A stretch of DNA of 64,000 nucleotides, from NCBI RefSeq assembly GCF_031344075.1, contig NZ_JAVJAN010000017.1, positions 10,280 through 74,279 on the forward strand, written 5' to 3'. Under the pieces are notes generated by a model that saw nothing but the letters and a program-made list of their open reading frames with translations, had not been told where the DNA came from and searched no databases. A program made the position numbers and the translations under genes. Below are positions 8,957-17,659 of the stretch, piece after piece; within the stretch, counting starts at the first letter, position 1; the number at the start of each line of letters is the position of its first letter. This stretch comes from Clostridium aquiflavi. GTDB taxonomy: Bacteria > Bacillota > Clostridia > Clostridiales > Clostridiaceae.

Positions 8957-9000
8957 TTAAGGGTGTATTAAGAACTATTTCTTAATACACCCTTTTCTTT
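8957..9000 (+). terminator. Terminator of pssA
   Basis: AAGGGTGTATTAAGAA pairs with TTCTTAATACACCCTT, followed by CTTTT. Confidence 0.9.
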
Positions 9001-9023
9001 TATGTTGCTATATTTTAAATAAA

Positions 9024-9124
9024 GGCTCTGTTCTAAATGTGTGTTGATATATGCAATAAGCAAAGTGGCATTGTAATTGGACTTTGAGAATTCTAAATGA
9101 GTATTGTCACATTTACTGCTTGTC
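9024..9124. repeat. MITE-like repeat, long variant, copy B
   Basis: The 101 bases starting GGCTCTGTTC and ending TTTACTGCTTGTC match the sequence at 63900-64000 at all but roughly nine positions. The first half shares GTGTTGATATATGCAATAAGC with the short palindromic copies; the second half (from GGCATTGTAATTGGAC) is different. It ends 6 bases before the stop codon of the next leftward gene. Confidence 0.85.
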
Positions 9125-9130
9125 CTAATT

Positions 9131-9496
9131 TTATATTTCTTCGTACTCATCTTCATCTCTATTCTTATTATCTTTAAAATCCAACTCATTATCTATTTCT
9201 GTAAGTATAATATCCTTCTCTGATTTTACTGAAATATAATCACTTTTAATTTTACAATATTTTATATATCCACTTTCACACTTATCTAATGATACTATTA
9301 ACTTATCAATCAACTCCCCTAATTCACTAATCCTGTCTAGTGCTTTTTTAACTTCACTTTTTTTGGCGATATTTACATTATATAATTCAGATGCTCCCCC
9401 TATAAGTAATCTATAAGAATCAACATAAGTTTTAAGCAATTGACTTAAAACAGTTATGTCTTGACTCTGTTCATTTATCAAATTTCTATATTTCAT
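9131..9496 (-). CDS. Small helical protein of unknown function
   Basis: A 121-residue protein with a helical, probably coiled-coil core: heptad-like hydrophobics run through LLKTYVDSYRLL and VKKALDRISELGELIDKLI. It ends in a very acidic tail (KNRDEDEYEEI). No signal peptide or membrane segment is seen. The ATG at 9496 follows GAGG at about 9-base spacing. The 3' end abuts a MITE-like repeat. It is isolated, with about 300 bases on its upstream side. I do not recognise a family. Confidence 0.6.
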   Translation of the reverse strand: MKYRNLINEQSQDITVLSQLLKTYVDSYRLLIGGASELYNVNIAKKSEVKKALDRISELGELIDKLIVSLDKCESGYIKYCKIKSDYISVKSEKDIILTEIDNELDFKDNKNRDEDEYEEI

Positions 9497-9799
9497 AAAA
9501 TATTGACCTCACACAATATAATATTTTCAAATTAATATATTATATTAATTTTATTTTTAGTAAGTATTTTTTATGTCCTTGTTGTATAAACTCAATCCTA
9601 AAAGACTGTACTACATCTCTTAATTAAAAGCGGAGAGATACAAATTTATCATTATAATTTAAACTTTGCAAATTTGCTAAAATAGTATATTTTTGAAATT
9701 TCACTTTGAATTTTTACTAGCTCTCCACTTTTTCTTTATAATTTCCTATATAACATTAAATTTTATCATATTTTTAAATTTAAACTTTTATCATTTTTA
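9497..9799. other. Intergenic stretch without recognised gene
   Basis: About 300 AT-rich bases between two leftward genes. It contains an AGCGGAGAG segment at about 9629 and ACTAGCTCTCCACT at about 9717, a possible imperfect inverted repeat. No coding frame, terminator or known RNA is convincing. Confidence 0.4.
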
Positions 9800-10204
9800 C
9801 TATTTCATCAATTGACTCTCTGAATATTCTTCATCTATTTCTTCCCATATTTTTTTATTTTTAATGTCTTTTAATCCTTCTTCGATAGAAATGCCTTCTT
9901 TTCTTTCTACTTCTTCTATGATTTCTTTTTGTGTAATTTTACATTCATCTGAAAAATCACATTTACTTGCTATAAATTCACTAAATTCCTCATCATTTAT
10001 TACTTCATCAATTCCTTTTAATCCACGTTTACTTAAAAGTACTTCTTCTTTTTCTTCTTTAATTTCCTCTTCTATTACTTCGTTTATCTCTTCTTCAATT
10101 TCTTCACTTTTATCTGTTCTTAAATTTTCTATATCCAAATTATCTATTAAATCACTTACTGATTTAACAGGGATTAAAAAATCATTTGGAAATTTAAAAT
10201 ACAT
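9800..10204 (-). CDS. Acidic small protein downstream of rubrerythrin
   Basis: A 134-residue, strongly acidic protein with long Glu/Lys-rich helical stretches (for example EEIEEEINEVIEEEIKEEKEE at about 35-55) and two Cys in ASKCDFSDECK near residue 85. No signal peptide or membrane segment. I use the ATG at 10204, preceded by AGGGGG at about 10-base spacing; an in-frame TTG at 10210 is closer and less likely. The start lies about 15 bases after the rubrerythrin stop, so the two are almost surely co-transcribed. The role is unknown; a link to oxidative stress is only by association. Confidence 0.6.
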   Translation of the reverse strand: MYFKFPNDFLIPVKSVSDLIDNLDIENLRTDKSEEIEEEINEVIEEEIKEEKEEVLLSKRGLKGIDEVINDEEFSEFIASKCDFSDECKITQKEIIEEVERKEGISIEEGLKDIKNKKIWEEIDEEYSESQLMK

Positions 10205-10218
10205 AATCAATTATCCCC

Positions 10219-10764
10219 CTATTTTTTCACATCTTTTTCACAGATTTTCTCAAAGTATGCTCTAGGATATTTACATAATGGACATACATTTGGAGCTTCA
10301 TTTCCTTCGTAAATATATCCGCAATTTAAGCATTTCCAATAACATGTCTCTTCACATTTAAACAATATACCTAATTTAACTTTTTCAGCTAATTCTAAAT
10401 ATCTTTTTTCATGTGATTCTTCAACCTCTCTAAGTTCTTTATAAAAGTCAGCTATTTCTAAAAATCCTTCATCTCTAGCAGCCTCTTCAAATTCCTTATA
10501 AATATTTTTATTTTCATTTGCCTCTCCAATTGCAGCTGATACTAAATTTTCTTCTGTTGTTTTTACATTACATAAATATCTCTTAAAAACTTCTCTTGAA
10601 TGAGCGTATTCATTTTCAGCTGTTTCATCAAATACTTTAGCAATCCATCTGAATCCCTCTAACGTTGCTTTTTCTGCATATAAGTTATAAGTACTTCTAG
10701 CCCTACATTCTCCTGCAAAAGTCTTATATAAATTTTTTTCTGTTTTACTCCCCTTTAAATTCAT
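10219..10764 (-). CDS. rbr: Rubrerythrin
   Basis: A 181-residue non-heme iron protein that reduces hydrogen peroxide in anaerobes. Residues 1-135 are a four-helix ferritin-like domain with E18 in FAGECRARSTY, ETAENEYAHSRE, EEAARDEGF and EVEESHEKRY supplying the Glu/His ligands of the di-iron site. The C-terminal 45 residues are a rubredoxin-like domain with CLNCGYIYEG and CPLCKYP, which delivers electrons. The ATG at 10764 has TAGGAG in front. It is transcribed with the acidic protein downstream. A second, diverged rubrerythrin is at 34151. Confidence 0.93.
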   Translation of the reverse strand: MNLKGSKTEKNLYKTFAGECRARSTYNLYAEKATLEGFRWIAKVFDETAENEYAHSREVFKRYLCNVKTTEENLVSAAIGEANENKNIYKEFEEAARDEGFLEIADFYKELREVEESHEKRYLELAEKVKLGILFKCEETCYWKCLNCGYIYEGNEAPNVCPLCKYPRAYFEKICEKDVKK

Positions 10765-10922
10765 GCTTATCTCCTAAATATTATTTAGACATTAATTAAT
10801 CTTCTAATGTCATACCTTATATTAAAATATTCATTTTGTTTCTTTTTGTTACAACATCATTATGTTAACTAAACTTATAACTTTTATAATATCTTTTACA
10901 AATTTTAATTAAATATAAAAGT

Positions 10923-10955
10923 AAAAGGATATAAGAAAAAATCTCATATCCTTTT
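10923..10955 (-). terminator. Terminator of the prkA-yhbH-spoVR operon
   Basis: AAAAGGATATAAGA (10923-10936) pairs with TCTCATATCCTTTT (10942-10955), with a T-rich stretch following on the minus strand, just after the spoVR stop. Confidence 0.85.
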
Positions 10956-10966
10956 TGGGGAATAAT

Positions 10967-12337
10967 TCAACTAATTGTAATTTCTTTATCCATATTACAA
11001 GTTATAATAACATCCTTTTTGTCAGAGTCTTTAGTTATTAATTTTACTTTTTTACCCCATAACTCTTGAATGTATTTTAACGTTTCCTTTGCATAGCTTA
11101 ATTCTAATTCTCTTCCATCAAATACATGCTCTAAAGTTAGTGTATAATCCTTAGTATTAAAATCAATAACTCTAATATAGGGAATTCCACCTATACCACA
11201 AGTATAACTTAAATTGTCTCTAATTGCTTTCCATCCATCTTCATCAGAAACTTCTTCAATAACAATATCAAATGTTCTTTTATTATACTCAAATAAATTA
11301 AGTTCTTCACACAATTCTCTAGTCAAATATCTTCTCAAGAATGAGCTATCTCTTTCAATTTCTCTTACTTCAAATATTTTTTCTTTTCCATACTTTTTAT
11401 CTAAATCTTCAAATATCTTGAAACCTACATAATACGGATTTAACCCTCCTAATATAGGAGCTATAACGTCATTATGCCTCTTTAAAAATTCAAAATGTAA
11501 TCCTTCGGGTAAGTTTAATTCTTTTAATATATTATAATGAGTATAACTTGCCCAGCCCTCATTCATTATCTTAGTTTCAATTTGTGGAAGAAAGTATTCT
11601 GTTTCTCTTTTTACAATTCTCAAAATTGTTCTTTCCCATTCTTGTAAATCTCCGTACTTTATTATAAAATCCACTACATCATCTTCTGGCTCTATAGGAA
11701 TCTTGTCTAAATCCGGAAATTTAATCTCCTCACCTTGATTTAATATTCCTCTATTATCTAATTTACTTTCATAATCTTTAATCATATTTTCTTTTATTTC
11801 TTCATCTGATAACTTTTTAACCCCAATAACTCTTCCAATCTGATACCTTATAGCATGAGCTGCATCTAATATTCTCTCAACTTTTTTATATCCAATACTT
11901 GGATTATTAATATATCTTCTTATAATATCAGCATCTAGTTTAAACATTTCAATGGCATATTTTGCATTAGTTCCTTCTTTAAATAACCTATTATTCTTAA
12001 AAAAATCATTATGTCCATATACGTGAGCCATAGTTAATATTTGAAGTAATAATGTATTTTCTTTCATTAAATATGCTAAACAAGGATCAGAATTAATTAC
12101 CATTTCATAAGGAAGTCCTGTAAGATTTAATGAATACAACATTTTATTTTTTTCATAGGCTTTGCCATAGCTCCAATGAGGATATTTGGATGGCATCCCT
12201 ACATACGATTCATAACCTAGCATCTCATTAAAGTCTATAAACTCGAATTCTTGACTATAAAAATCCAAGCCATATTCTACTACTTTTTTCTCTATTTTAT
12301 CATTCCATTCTTCAATCTCCCTTAAAGTGTAGCTCAT
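10967..12337 (-). CDS. spoVR: SpoVR family protein
   Basis: A 456-residue cytoplasmic protein of the SpoVR family. The family signature is visible in MGLPSKYPHWSYGK-like sequence near residue 50, in the MAHVYGHNDFFKNN segment near 105 and in MNEGWASYTHYNIL near 263; these His-rich segments suggest a metal site, not proved. In Bacillus, SpoVR affects spore cortex formation. The start at 12337 has AAAGGAGG, which lies inside the end of yhbH, 4 bases from its stop, indicating tight coupling. The prkA-yhbH-spoVR order matches the well-known conserved cluster (yeaG-yeaH-ycgB in enterobacteria). Confidence 0.93.
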   Translation of the reverse strand: MSYTLREIEEWNDKIEKKVVEYGLDFYSQEFEFIDFNEMLGYESYVGMPSKYPHWSYGKAYEKNKMLYSLNLTGLPYEMVINSDPCLAYLMKENTLLLQILTMAHVYGHNDFFKNNRLFKEGTNAKYAIEMFKLDADIIRRYINNPSIGYKKVERILDAAHAIRYQIGRVIGVKKLSDEEIKENMIKDYESKLDNRGILNQGEEIKFPDLDKIPIEPEDDVVDFIIKYGDLQEWERTILRIVKRETEYFLPQIETKIMNEGWASYTHYNILKELNLPEGLHFEFLKRHNDVIAPILGGLNPYYVGFKIFEDLDKKYGKEKIFEVREIERDSSFLRRYLTRELCEELNLFEYNKRTFDIVIEEVSDEDGWKAIRDNLSYTCGIGGIPYIRVIDFNTKDYTLTLEHVFDGRELELSYAKETLKYIQELWGKKVKLITKDSDKKDVIITCNMDKEITIS

Positions 12338-12341
12338 TTTA

Positions 12342-13517
12342 CTAATCCTCCTTTAATTCCTGTTTAAGCATAGTCTTTAAAGCTTCCCATAAATCCTTTT
12401 TCTCTTTAATAACTACAGAAACAAAATTCTTTTCATTGATGTCTTTATTAAATTTATAATACATAGTTTGAGTATAAGTTGATGGTAAAAGTTCTGCATA
12501 TCCAAACATATTACTAATTTCGCAAATTTTTCTTACTGATTCTATTGCTTTTATATTATCTTCAGACCAATTATCACCATCACTGGCATAAACAGGATAT
12601 ATATTCCATTCACTTGGAGGATATTTTTCATCTATTAATTTTATAGCCTCTACTATTCCACTAGATATATACGTACCTCCTGATTCAGATTTGTGGAAGA
12701 ACTCGTACTCACTTACTCTTTTAGCAACAGTAGTGTGATATATAAATTCAAATGCTATATTGTTATATTTTCTTTTTAAAAATCTAGATAATACAAAGAA
12801 ATATGATCTTGCTAAATATTTCTTTGTTGAATCCATAGATCCTGAAGCATCCATAATAAATATCATAACTGCATTACTTGCTTTTTTAGGTTGCATTTTA
12901 ACTTTATAATATCTAAGATCTTCTTCTCTAAACGGAAATCTTTCAGTTTCATAATCTCTGCCTTCTTCTATTAGGGCCCTTTTTTTACTTTGCTTTCTAG
13001 ATATCTTAGCCATAACTGTTCTTTTTTTAGCAAGTCTTGGCCTTATTCCATGTCTTTGATATCCTTTTTTCTTCCCGCAGCTATCAGTTATTATTTCTGA
13101 ATACTTCTTCTCATCTAAATTAGGTAAATTCAATTCATCCGATATATATTCCATAAGTTCATCAAGGGTAATTTCAGTTTCATAAACCTCATCACCCTCT
13201 TCATTGCCTGCACCCTTATTACCTTTTCCCATTGCTTTTTTAGAACCTGACTCTATTTTATCGCCACGTTTTTCCTCACCTGTTCCAGTAGCTACCCCTT
13301 TAGAATTTTTACCATATACAAATTGATATTCTTTAATACTTTTTATTGGTATTTTAAATTTTTTATTTTTACTTTGACCGACTATACTCTCTTCAGATAA
13401 GATATCGCCTAAATTTTCTTTAATTGATTTTTCAACTAATTGCCTATGTCTTCTTTTATCTTCTATTGCTCTATCGTGATCTACTTGTTTATCAGTTCTA
13501 TCTCTAAAAATTGCCAT
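12342..13517 (-). CDS. yhbH: YhbH/DUF444 sporulation protein with VWA domain
   Basis: A 391-residue cytoplasmic protein. The N-terminal part is charged and starts MAIFRDRTDKQVDHDRAIED, typical of DUF444. Residues about 215-385 form a von Willebrand A-like domain with the metal-site motif DASGSM at 223-228. A basic, Gly-rich and Lys-rich linker (about 70-110) joins them. Members of this family work with PrkA in sporulation or stress; the biochemical role is not settled. The gene lies 8 bases after prkA and 4 bases before spoVR, so the three form one operon. Confidence 0.92.
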   Translation of the reverse strand: MAIFRDRTDKQVDHDRAIEDKRRHRQLVEKSIKENLGDILSEESIVGQSKNKKFKIPIKSIKEYQFVYGKNSKGVATGTGEEKRGDKIESGSKKAMGKGNKGAGNEEGDEVYETEITLDELMEYISDELNLPNLDEKKYSEIITDSCGKKKGYQRHGIRPRLAKKRTVMAKISRKQSKKRALIEEGRDYETERFPFREEDLRYYKVKMQPKKASNAVMIFIMDASGSMDSTKKYLARSYFFVLSRFLKRKYNNIAFEFIYHTTVAKRVSEYEFFHKSESGGTYISSGIVEAIKLIDEKYPPSEWNIYPVYASDGDNWSEDNIKAIESVRKICEISNMFGYAELLPSTYTQTMYYKFNKDINEKNFVSVVIKEKKDLWEALKTMLKQELKED

Positions 13518-13525
13518 ATGCTAAC

Positions 13526-15448
13526 TTAGTCCTTCCATAGGTTGTTAGCCGCATATTTTAATATTACATCACAACAATGAAGACAATAGCCATTTCGTTT
13601 CATTTCATCTACCATAGAATTATATTTCTCTGCTTGCTCTTCATTTCTAACTTTTGATTTTGTTATAATTCTAGACAAATCTTTAACTGAAGCTATAAGT
13701 TTCTTTTCTATTGCATCTTTAAGTGGTTCATATGAAGTATAATCAATCTTTCCACCATTTCTAACAACATAGAACATATATGAAGTGACATCACTTCTGA
13801 ATCCTTTAGATGATGCATCATAAACTCCTATTTGCTCTTCGATACTTCTCATAAACTCTTCATCCGGATTAAGCTCTTCTCCAGTAGATACATCCTTAAT
13901 TTTACTCTTATTTACAAAAGCCTCAGCATTATCTATATAATTATTAAATAAGCTTTCTGCTTGTTCTCTAAATGAAACTATAAATGCTTTTGTAATTTCT
14001 TTTTCTAAAACTTTATTATATTCTTTTCTTATAGTATCTTGAATAAATCCTAGATACATCTTCTTTTCATCAGCTGATATATCCATTTCCTTAACTGATC
14101 TTATTAAACTTTCCATTATGCTTAAAGGATTTATACAATCGTATTCTGAATCAGCAAGAGCATTATCTATAACCTTTATAATAAATCTAGTGCTAATTCC
14201 TTTCATACCTTCATACTGTCCAGCTTCTTCTCTTAACTCCAATATGTCGATTCTCTTAGTACTTCCCTTTTCTACAATCTCTTCACCATTATAAATCTTT
14301 AACTTAGTTATTGGATCAACTTTAGCTGATTGAGATAATCTTGATAAAATTGCAAACATAGCTGCTATCTCAATAGTATGAGGTGCTACATGAGCTTTGA
14401 AATTACTTCTATTTAAAATTTTCTTATATATTTTTACTTCCTCATCTAATTCTAAGCAATAAGGAACTTCTATTTTTACTATTCTATCTAAAATAGCTTC
14501 ATTGGTATGATCTGATTTAAATTTACTCCATTCTGCTTCATTTGAATGTGCTAATATTACTCCATCAAAATAAAGCATTGAGCCTTTTCCTGGTGAAGGT
14601 ATTGATTTTTCTTGTGTTGCAGTAATAATAGTGTGAAGATATTCAACATCATTTTTGAAAACTTCTATAAATTCTACCATACCTCTATTTCCAACGTTAA
14701 ATGCTCCGTTTAAAGAGAATATTCTTGGATCATCCTCAGAATATAAATCCATTTTAGATATATCAATAGATCCATTTAAAATAGAAGTATCTTGATTATT
14801 AGGATCTACTGGTGGTACAACACCTATTCCTTTTCTAGATCTTACTGAAAAGTCTGTTGTTTCAATTGGGAATTCTTCATATTTTCCTTTAAACTCATGA
14901 CTTAATCTATATTTACATATAGGACATAAGTCTCCTTCAATTTGAACTCCTAACATCTCTTCAAATTTAGGCCTTAAATGCTTAGGTATAAGATGCAATG
15001 GTTCTTCATGCATAGGGCATCCCTCTAATGCATATATAGGATCACAATCTTCAAGTGCATTTTTTATACTTTCAACCAATGAAGATTTACCAGCTCCAAC
15101 TGGACCTACAAGATATAATACTTGCCTTACTTCTTCACCTTTCATAGCTGCTGATTTAAAATAGTTACATATTTTCATGATTACTTTATCAATACCATAA
15201 AATTCATCCTTAAAAAATCCATATCTTCTTATTACATCATTGCCATATATTTTTCTTATTCTAGGGTTTTCATCCCCTTTTAGTTCCTCTACTCCTTGTT
15301 TTAAAATCATATCATAAACTCTTTTATGTGATAGTTTAGCAATATCAGGATCACCCTTTACCAATTCTAAATAATCTAAAAAAGTTCCTGAAAATTTATT
15401 TTTACCATTCTTTTCTCTATCTATTTGTATAAATTCTTTAAAGTCCAT
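13526..15448 (-). CDS. prkA: PrkA-family serine protein kinase / AAA+ ATPase
   Basis: A 640-residue protein with an AAA+ domain in its first half (Walker A GPVGAGKSS at 115-123) and the PrkA C-terminal kinase-like domain. A CPMH at 144-147 and CPIC at 175-178 probably bind zinc. B. subtilis PrkA is tied to sporulation control and was first described as a Ser/Thr kinase; kinase activity of the family is debated. The ATG at 15448 follows AAAGGAGG. It is first in the prkA-yhbH-spoVR operon. A sporulation-sigma-like CATACTG occurs about 45-50 bases upstream but is weak evidence. Confidence 0.93.
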   Translation of the reverse strand: MDFKEFIQIDREKNGKNKFSGTFLDYLELVKGDPDIAKLSHKRVYDMILKQGVEELKGDENPRIRKIYGNDVIRRYGFFKDEFYGIDKVIMKICNYFKSAAMKGEEVRQVLYLVGPVGAGKSSLVESIKNALEDCDPIYALEGCPMHEEPLHLIPKHLRPKFEEMLGVQIEGDLCPICKYRLSHEFKGKYEEFPIETTDFSVRSRKGIGVVPPVDPNNQDTSILNGSIDISKMDLYSEDDPRIFSLNGAFNVGNRGMVEFIEVFKNDVEYLHTIITATQEKSIPSPGKGSMLYFDGVILAHSNEAEWSKFKSDHTNEAILDRIVKIEVPYCLELDEEVKIYKKILNRSNFKAHVAPHTIEIAAMFAILSRLSQSAKVDPITKLKIYNGEEIVEKGSTKRIDILELREEAGQYEGMKGISTRFIIKVIDNALADSEYDCINPLSIMESLIRSVKEMDISADEKKMYLGFIQDTIRKEYNKVLEKEITKAFIVSFREQAESLFNNYIDNAEAFVNKSKIKDVSTGEELNPDEEFMRSIEEQIGVYDASSKGFRSDVTSYMFYVVRNGGKIDYTSYEPLKDAIEKKLIASVKDLSRIITKSKVRNEEQAEKYNSMVDEMKRNGYCLHCCDVILKYAANNLWKD

Positions 15449-15529
15449 ATCCCCGCCTCCTTTTTATTAAAATATATTCAACAAAAAGGTAACAGTATGA
15501 CAAATTTTTGTAAATTCATTAATATACTT

Positions 15530-15586
15530 AATAAAAACAAAGAACTGTATACTGAATTTTTTCAAAAAATATCCAGATACAGTTCT
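15530..15586 (-). terminator. Terminator of the apgM operon
   Basis: AGAACTGTAT (15541-15550) pairs with ATACAGTTCT (15577-15586); on the minus strand a T-rich CTTTGTTTTTAT follows. It separates the apgM operon from prkA. Confidence 0.85.
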
Positions 15587-15609
15587 CTTAAACTTATATT
15601 ATTTAATTT

Positions 15610-16863
15610 TTATGCTCCTCTTTTCTTAGTAAATCCCATAAAATCCATTTGTAACATGAAAATATCAGATGCAGTAATATTATTTAAACAACCATTATTA
15701 AAGTATTTTTCTCCAGTTAACTTAACCTCATCTTTTCTAACATCTTCTCCCCATATTATAGTTGGAACTCCGTCTCCAGTATGATCTCTTGCTTCACATG
15801 GAGTTGAATGATCTGCTGTAAAACTCACATAACATTTCGTTTTATCTATATTGTCTAATACATATCCAACCATCTTGTCTATCTTCTCTATAACCTCAAC
15901 CTTTTTCATAGGTAAATTATCATGACCTGCAAGATCTGTTGCCTTGACATGAACCACAACCCAATCATAACCTTTATTTATATATTCTATTGCCTTTTCA
16001 GCTTTTTTATCTATTCTCGTATCAAAATTCGCAGTAAAATCATCTTCAGTATATTTTTCCATTCCTGCTAAATTTGCAATACCATAAACTGTTTTATCTC
16101 CAGCTATACATACTGCCTTAATTCCAAACTTTTCTGTTATCTTAGACATGAATTTCTTTTGTCCAACACCTCTGGTCAAAATTGTATTTGCAGGTTTTTC
16201 TCCCTGTTCAATTCTTTTTAAATTAACTGTATGATTTTTTAGTATTTTATTCGCTTTAATTGTAAACTCAAGAAGATTTTTTGCTGTTTTTTCACTTTTA
16301 ATATCATTTTTATCTATTGCTGTTGGAATTACTAACTTCTCACCTTCACAAGCTGTTCCTGGATCTGTACAAATTATTTCTTTTCCCAAACCCTCTCCTC
16401 TTAATACAACAGCTACTCTATGATCAGTTAGTTCCTTAACTAAAACCTTTGTCCCATCTTCTAATAACATTCCATTTAATGACTTTGCTAATAAATCTGT
16501 ATCTTTTCTAATACGTCCAGCTCTTCTATCAATAACAATATCATTCTCATCTATAGTTCCAAAGTTACCTCTAAAAGCAATATCTCCATCATTAATTTCT
16601 ATACCAGCACTTACAGCTTCAAGTGGTCCCCTACCTGGATAGACTTTACTGCTATCATATCCAAATATCTCAAGATGACCTACATCAGTACCTACTCTTA
16701 TACCTGGTGCTATTGGATGTACATTTCCACACATTCCTTCACTCACTAATCTATCTAAGTTAGGAGTATTAGCTTTTTCAAGTGGAGTTAATCCATTTAA
16801 TTCTTTATTAGGTCTGTCACCCAAACCATCTGCTATTATTAATATGCCTTGTCTTTTCCTCAC
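15610..16863 (-). CDS. Archaeal-type (ApgM) phosphoglycerate mutase homologue
   Basis: About 417 residues of the alkaline phosphatase superfamily, ApgM type, which interconverts 3- and 2-phosphoglycerate without 2,3-bisphosphoglycerate. The N-terminal LIIADGLGDRP holds a metal-binding Asp; GLTPLEKANTPNLDRL, GRGPLEAVSAGI and the C-terminal TADHSTPCEARDHTGDGVP are family hallmarks. At the position of the usual nucleophilic Ser (GSDVAH in relatives as I recall them) this protein has GTDVGH, so Thr about residue 59 would be the phospho-acceptor. The start is probably GTG at 16863, with TAGGTG 6 bases before; a GTG at 16872 overlaps that site. It is third in an operon with an anion transporter and an anchored secreted protein, 12-21 bases apart. 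Activity on a related phospho-acid is possible. Confidence 0.85.
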   Translation of the reverse strand: MRKRQGILIIADGLGDRPNKELNGLTPLEKANTPNLDRLVSEGMCGNVHPIAPGIRVGTDVGHLEIFGYDSSKVYPGRGPLEAVSAGIEINDGDIAFRGNFGTIDENDIVIDRRAGRIRKDTDLLAKSLNGMLLEDGTKVLVKELTDHRVAVVLRGEGLGKEIICTDPGTACEGEKLVIPTAIDKNDIKSEKTAKNLLEFTIKANKILKNHTVNLKRIEQGEKPANTILTRGVGQKKFMSKITEKFGIKAVCIAGDKTVYGIANLAGMEKYTEDDFTANFDTRIDKKAEKAIEYINKGYDWVVVHVKATDLAGHDNLPMKKVEVIEKIDKMVGYVLDNIDKTKCYVSFTADHSTPCEARDHTGDGVPTIIWGEDVRKDEVKLTGEKYFNNGCLNNITASDIFMLQMDFMGFTKKRGA

Positions 16864-16884
16864 TTTATTCACCTACTTATTATA

Positions 16885-17646
16885 TTATATATTCTTCATT
16901 TTTAAACTTTTGTTCTTTAATTTTTCTTCTTTAGCCTTTGTTAATAAATCCTTATTCTTAACCATAAACAATATTGAAATTATTATAGCCATTCCCCAAA
17001 CTATATAATTAAAAGTTTTATTTTTGTTATATATATTAATTGCAAGTTTCATATCAGATCCACTTTTAATTTTTCCAAATGCATATTTACCAAAAATTTT
17101 TCCGTCTTTTTCAAAAACTTCATATTCTTTTTCTGGATCAAAATTAACTATATTTAAAAGTTCATATCCAATAGGAGCTGCTAAATTAATTGTGTAATTT
17201 TCAATATTTAAAGGAGAATTATTTTTATCTTTAAATTCAATCATATTTATATTTTTAGGAAATGTACTTCCTATTTTAGCTCCCTTTTCTACATAAGTTT
17301 TTTCTTGTATAATTTCAAGATCAAATGTAACTTCTGTATTTTTTTCTTTGAAGTTTAATGAGTTATATTCTATATCTCCATTTTTTATAAGCTTAACATT
17401 TCCATTTTGTGTTCCATTTTCTATTGTAATTTTATTTATTTTGCTATCTTTATAGGATGGAAAATATATATTTCCATTTGAATCAGTTATAGCTTTTATA
17501 CTTTCTTTTATATTTGCATTTTCTCCGTCTTTAGTAATTACATCTTCTATAGATACAAGCTTTGCATCTTTATCTGCTGCAAAAACTGGTACTGATGATG
17601 AAGTCACTAAAGTTAATACTAATACTATAGTTAGTAGTTTTTTCAT
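16885..17646 (-). CDS. Membrane-anchored extracellular protein of unknown function
   Basis: A 253-residue protein with a signal peptide (MKKLLTIVLVLTLVTSS, likely cut after VFAA near residue 24), an extracellular part rich in beta-type sequence and Asn/Lys (about 25-210), one transmembrane helix (about 213-229, YIVWGMAIIISILFMV) and a basic cytoplasmic tail. This is a type I topology with most of the protein outside. It sits 13 bases after the transporter gene and about 12-21 before apgM, each with its own AGGAGG-like site. I do not recognise a family; as a small partner of the transporter it could be an accessory or ligand-binding subunit, which is inference. Confidence 0.75.
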   Translation of the reverse strand: MKKLLTIVLVLTLVTSSSVPVFAADKDAKLVSIEDVITKDGENANIKESIKAITDSNGNIYFPSYKDSKINKITIENGTQNGNVKLIKNGDIEYNSLNFKEKNTEVTFDLEIIQEKTYVEKGAKIGSTFPKNINMIEFKDKNNSPLNIENYTINLAAPIGYELLNIVNFDPEKEYEVFEKDGKIFGKYAFGKIKSGSDMKLAINIYNKNKTFNYIVWGMAIIISILFMVKNKDLLTKAKEEKLKNKSLKMKNI

Positions 17647-17659
17647 ATAAATTTCCCTC

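Noticed and set aside
9024..9124. Considered a real gene end or insertion sequence
   Set aside because: No transposase frame and only 101 bases; best described as a MITE-like repeat.
9864..10265. Ser-rich plus-strand frame opposite the acidic protein gene
   Set aside because: Mirror of Glu/Lys codons, giving Ser/Phe/Leu; no ribosome site.
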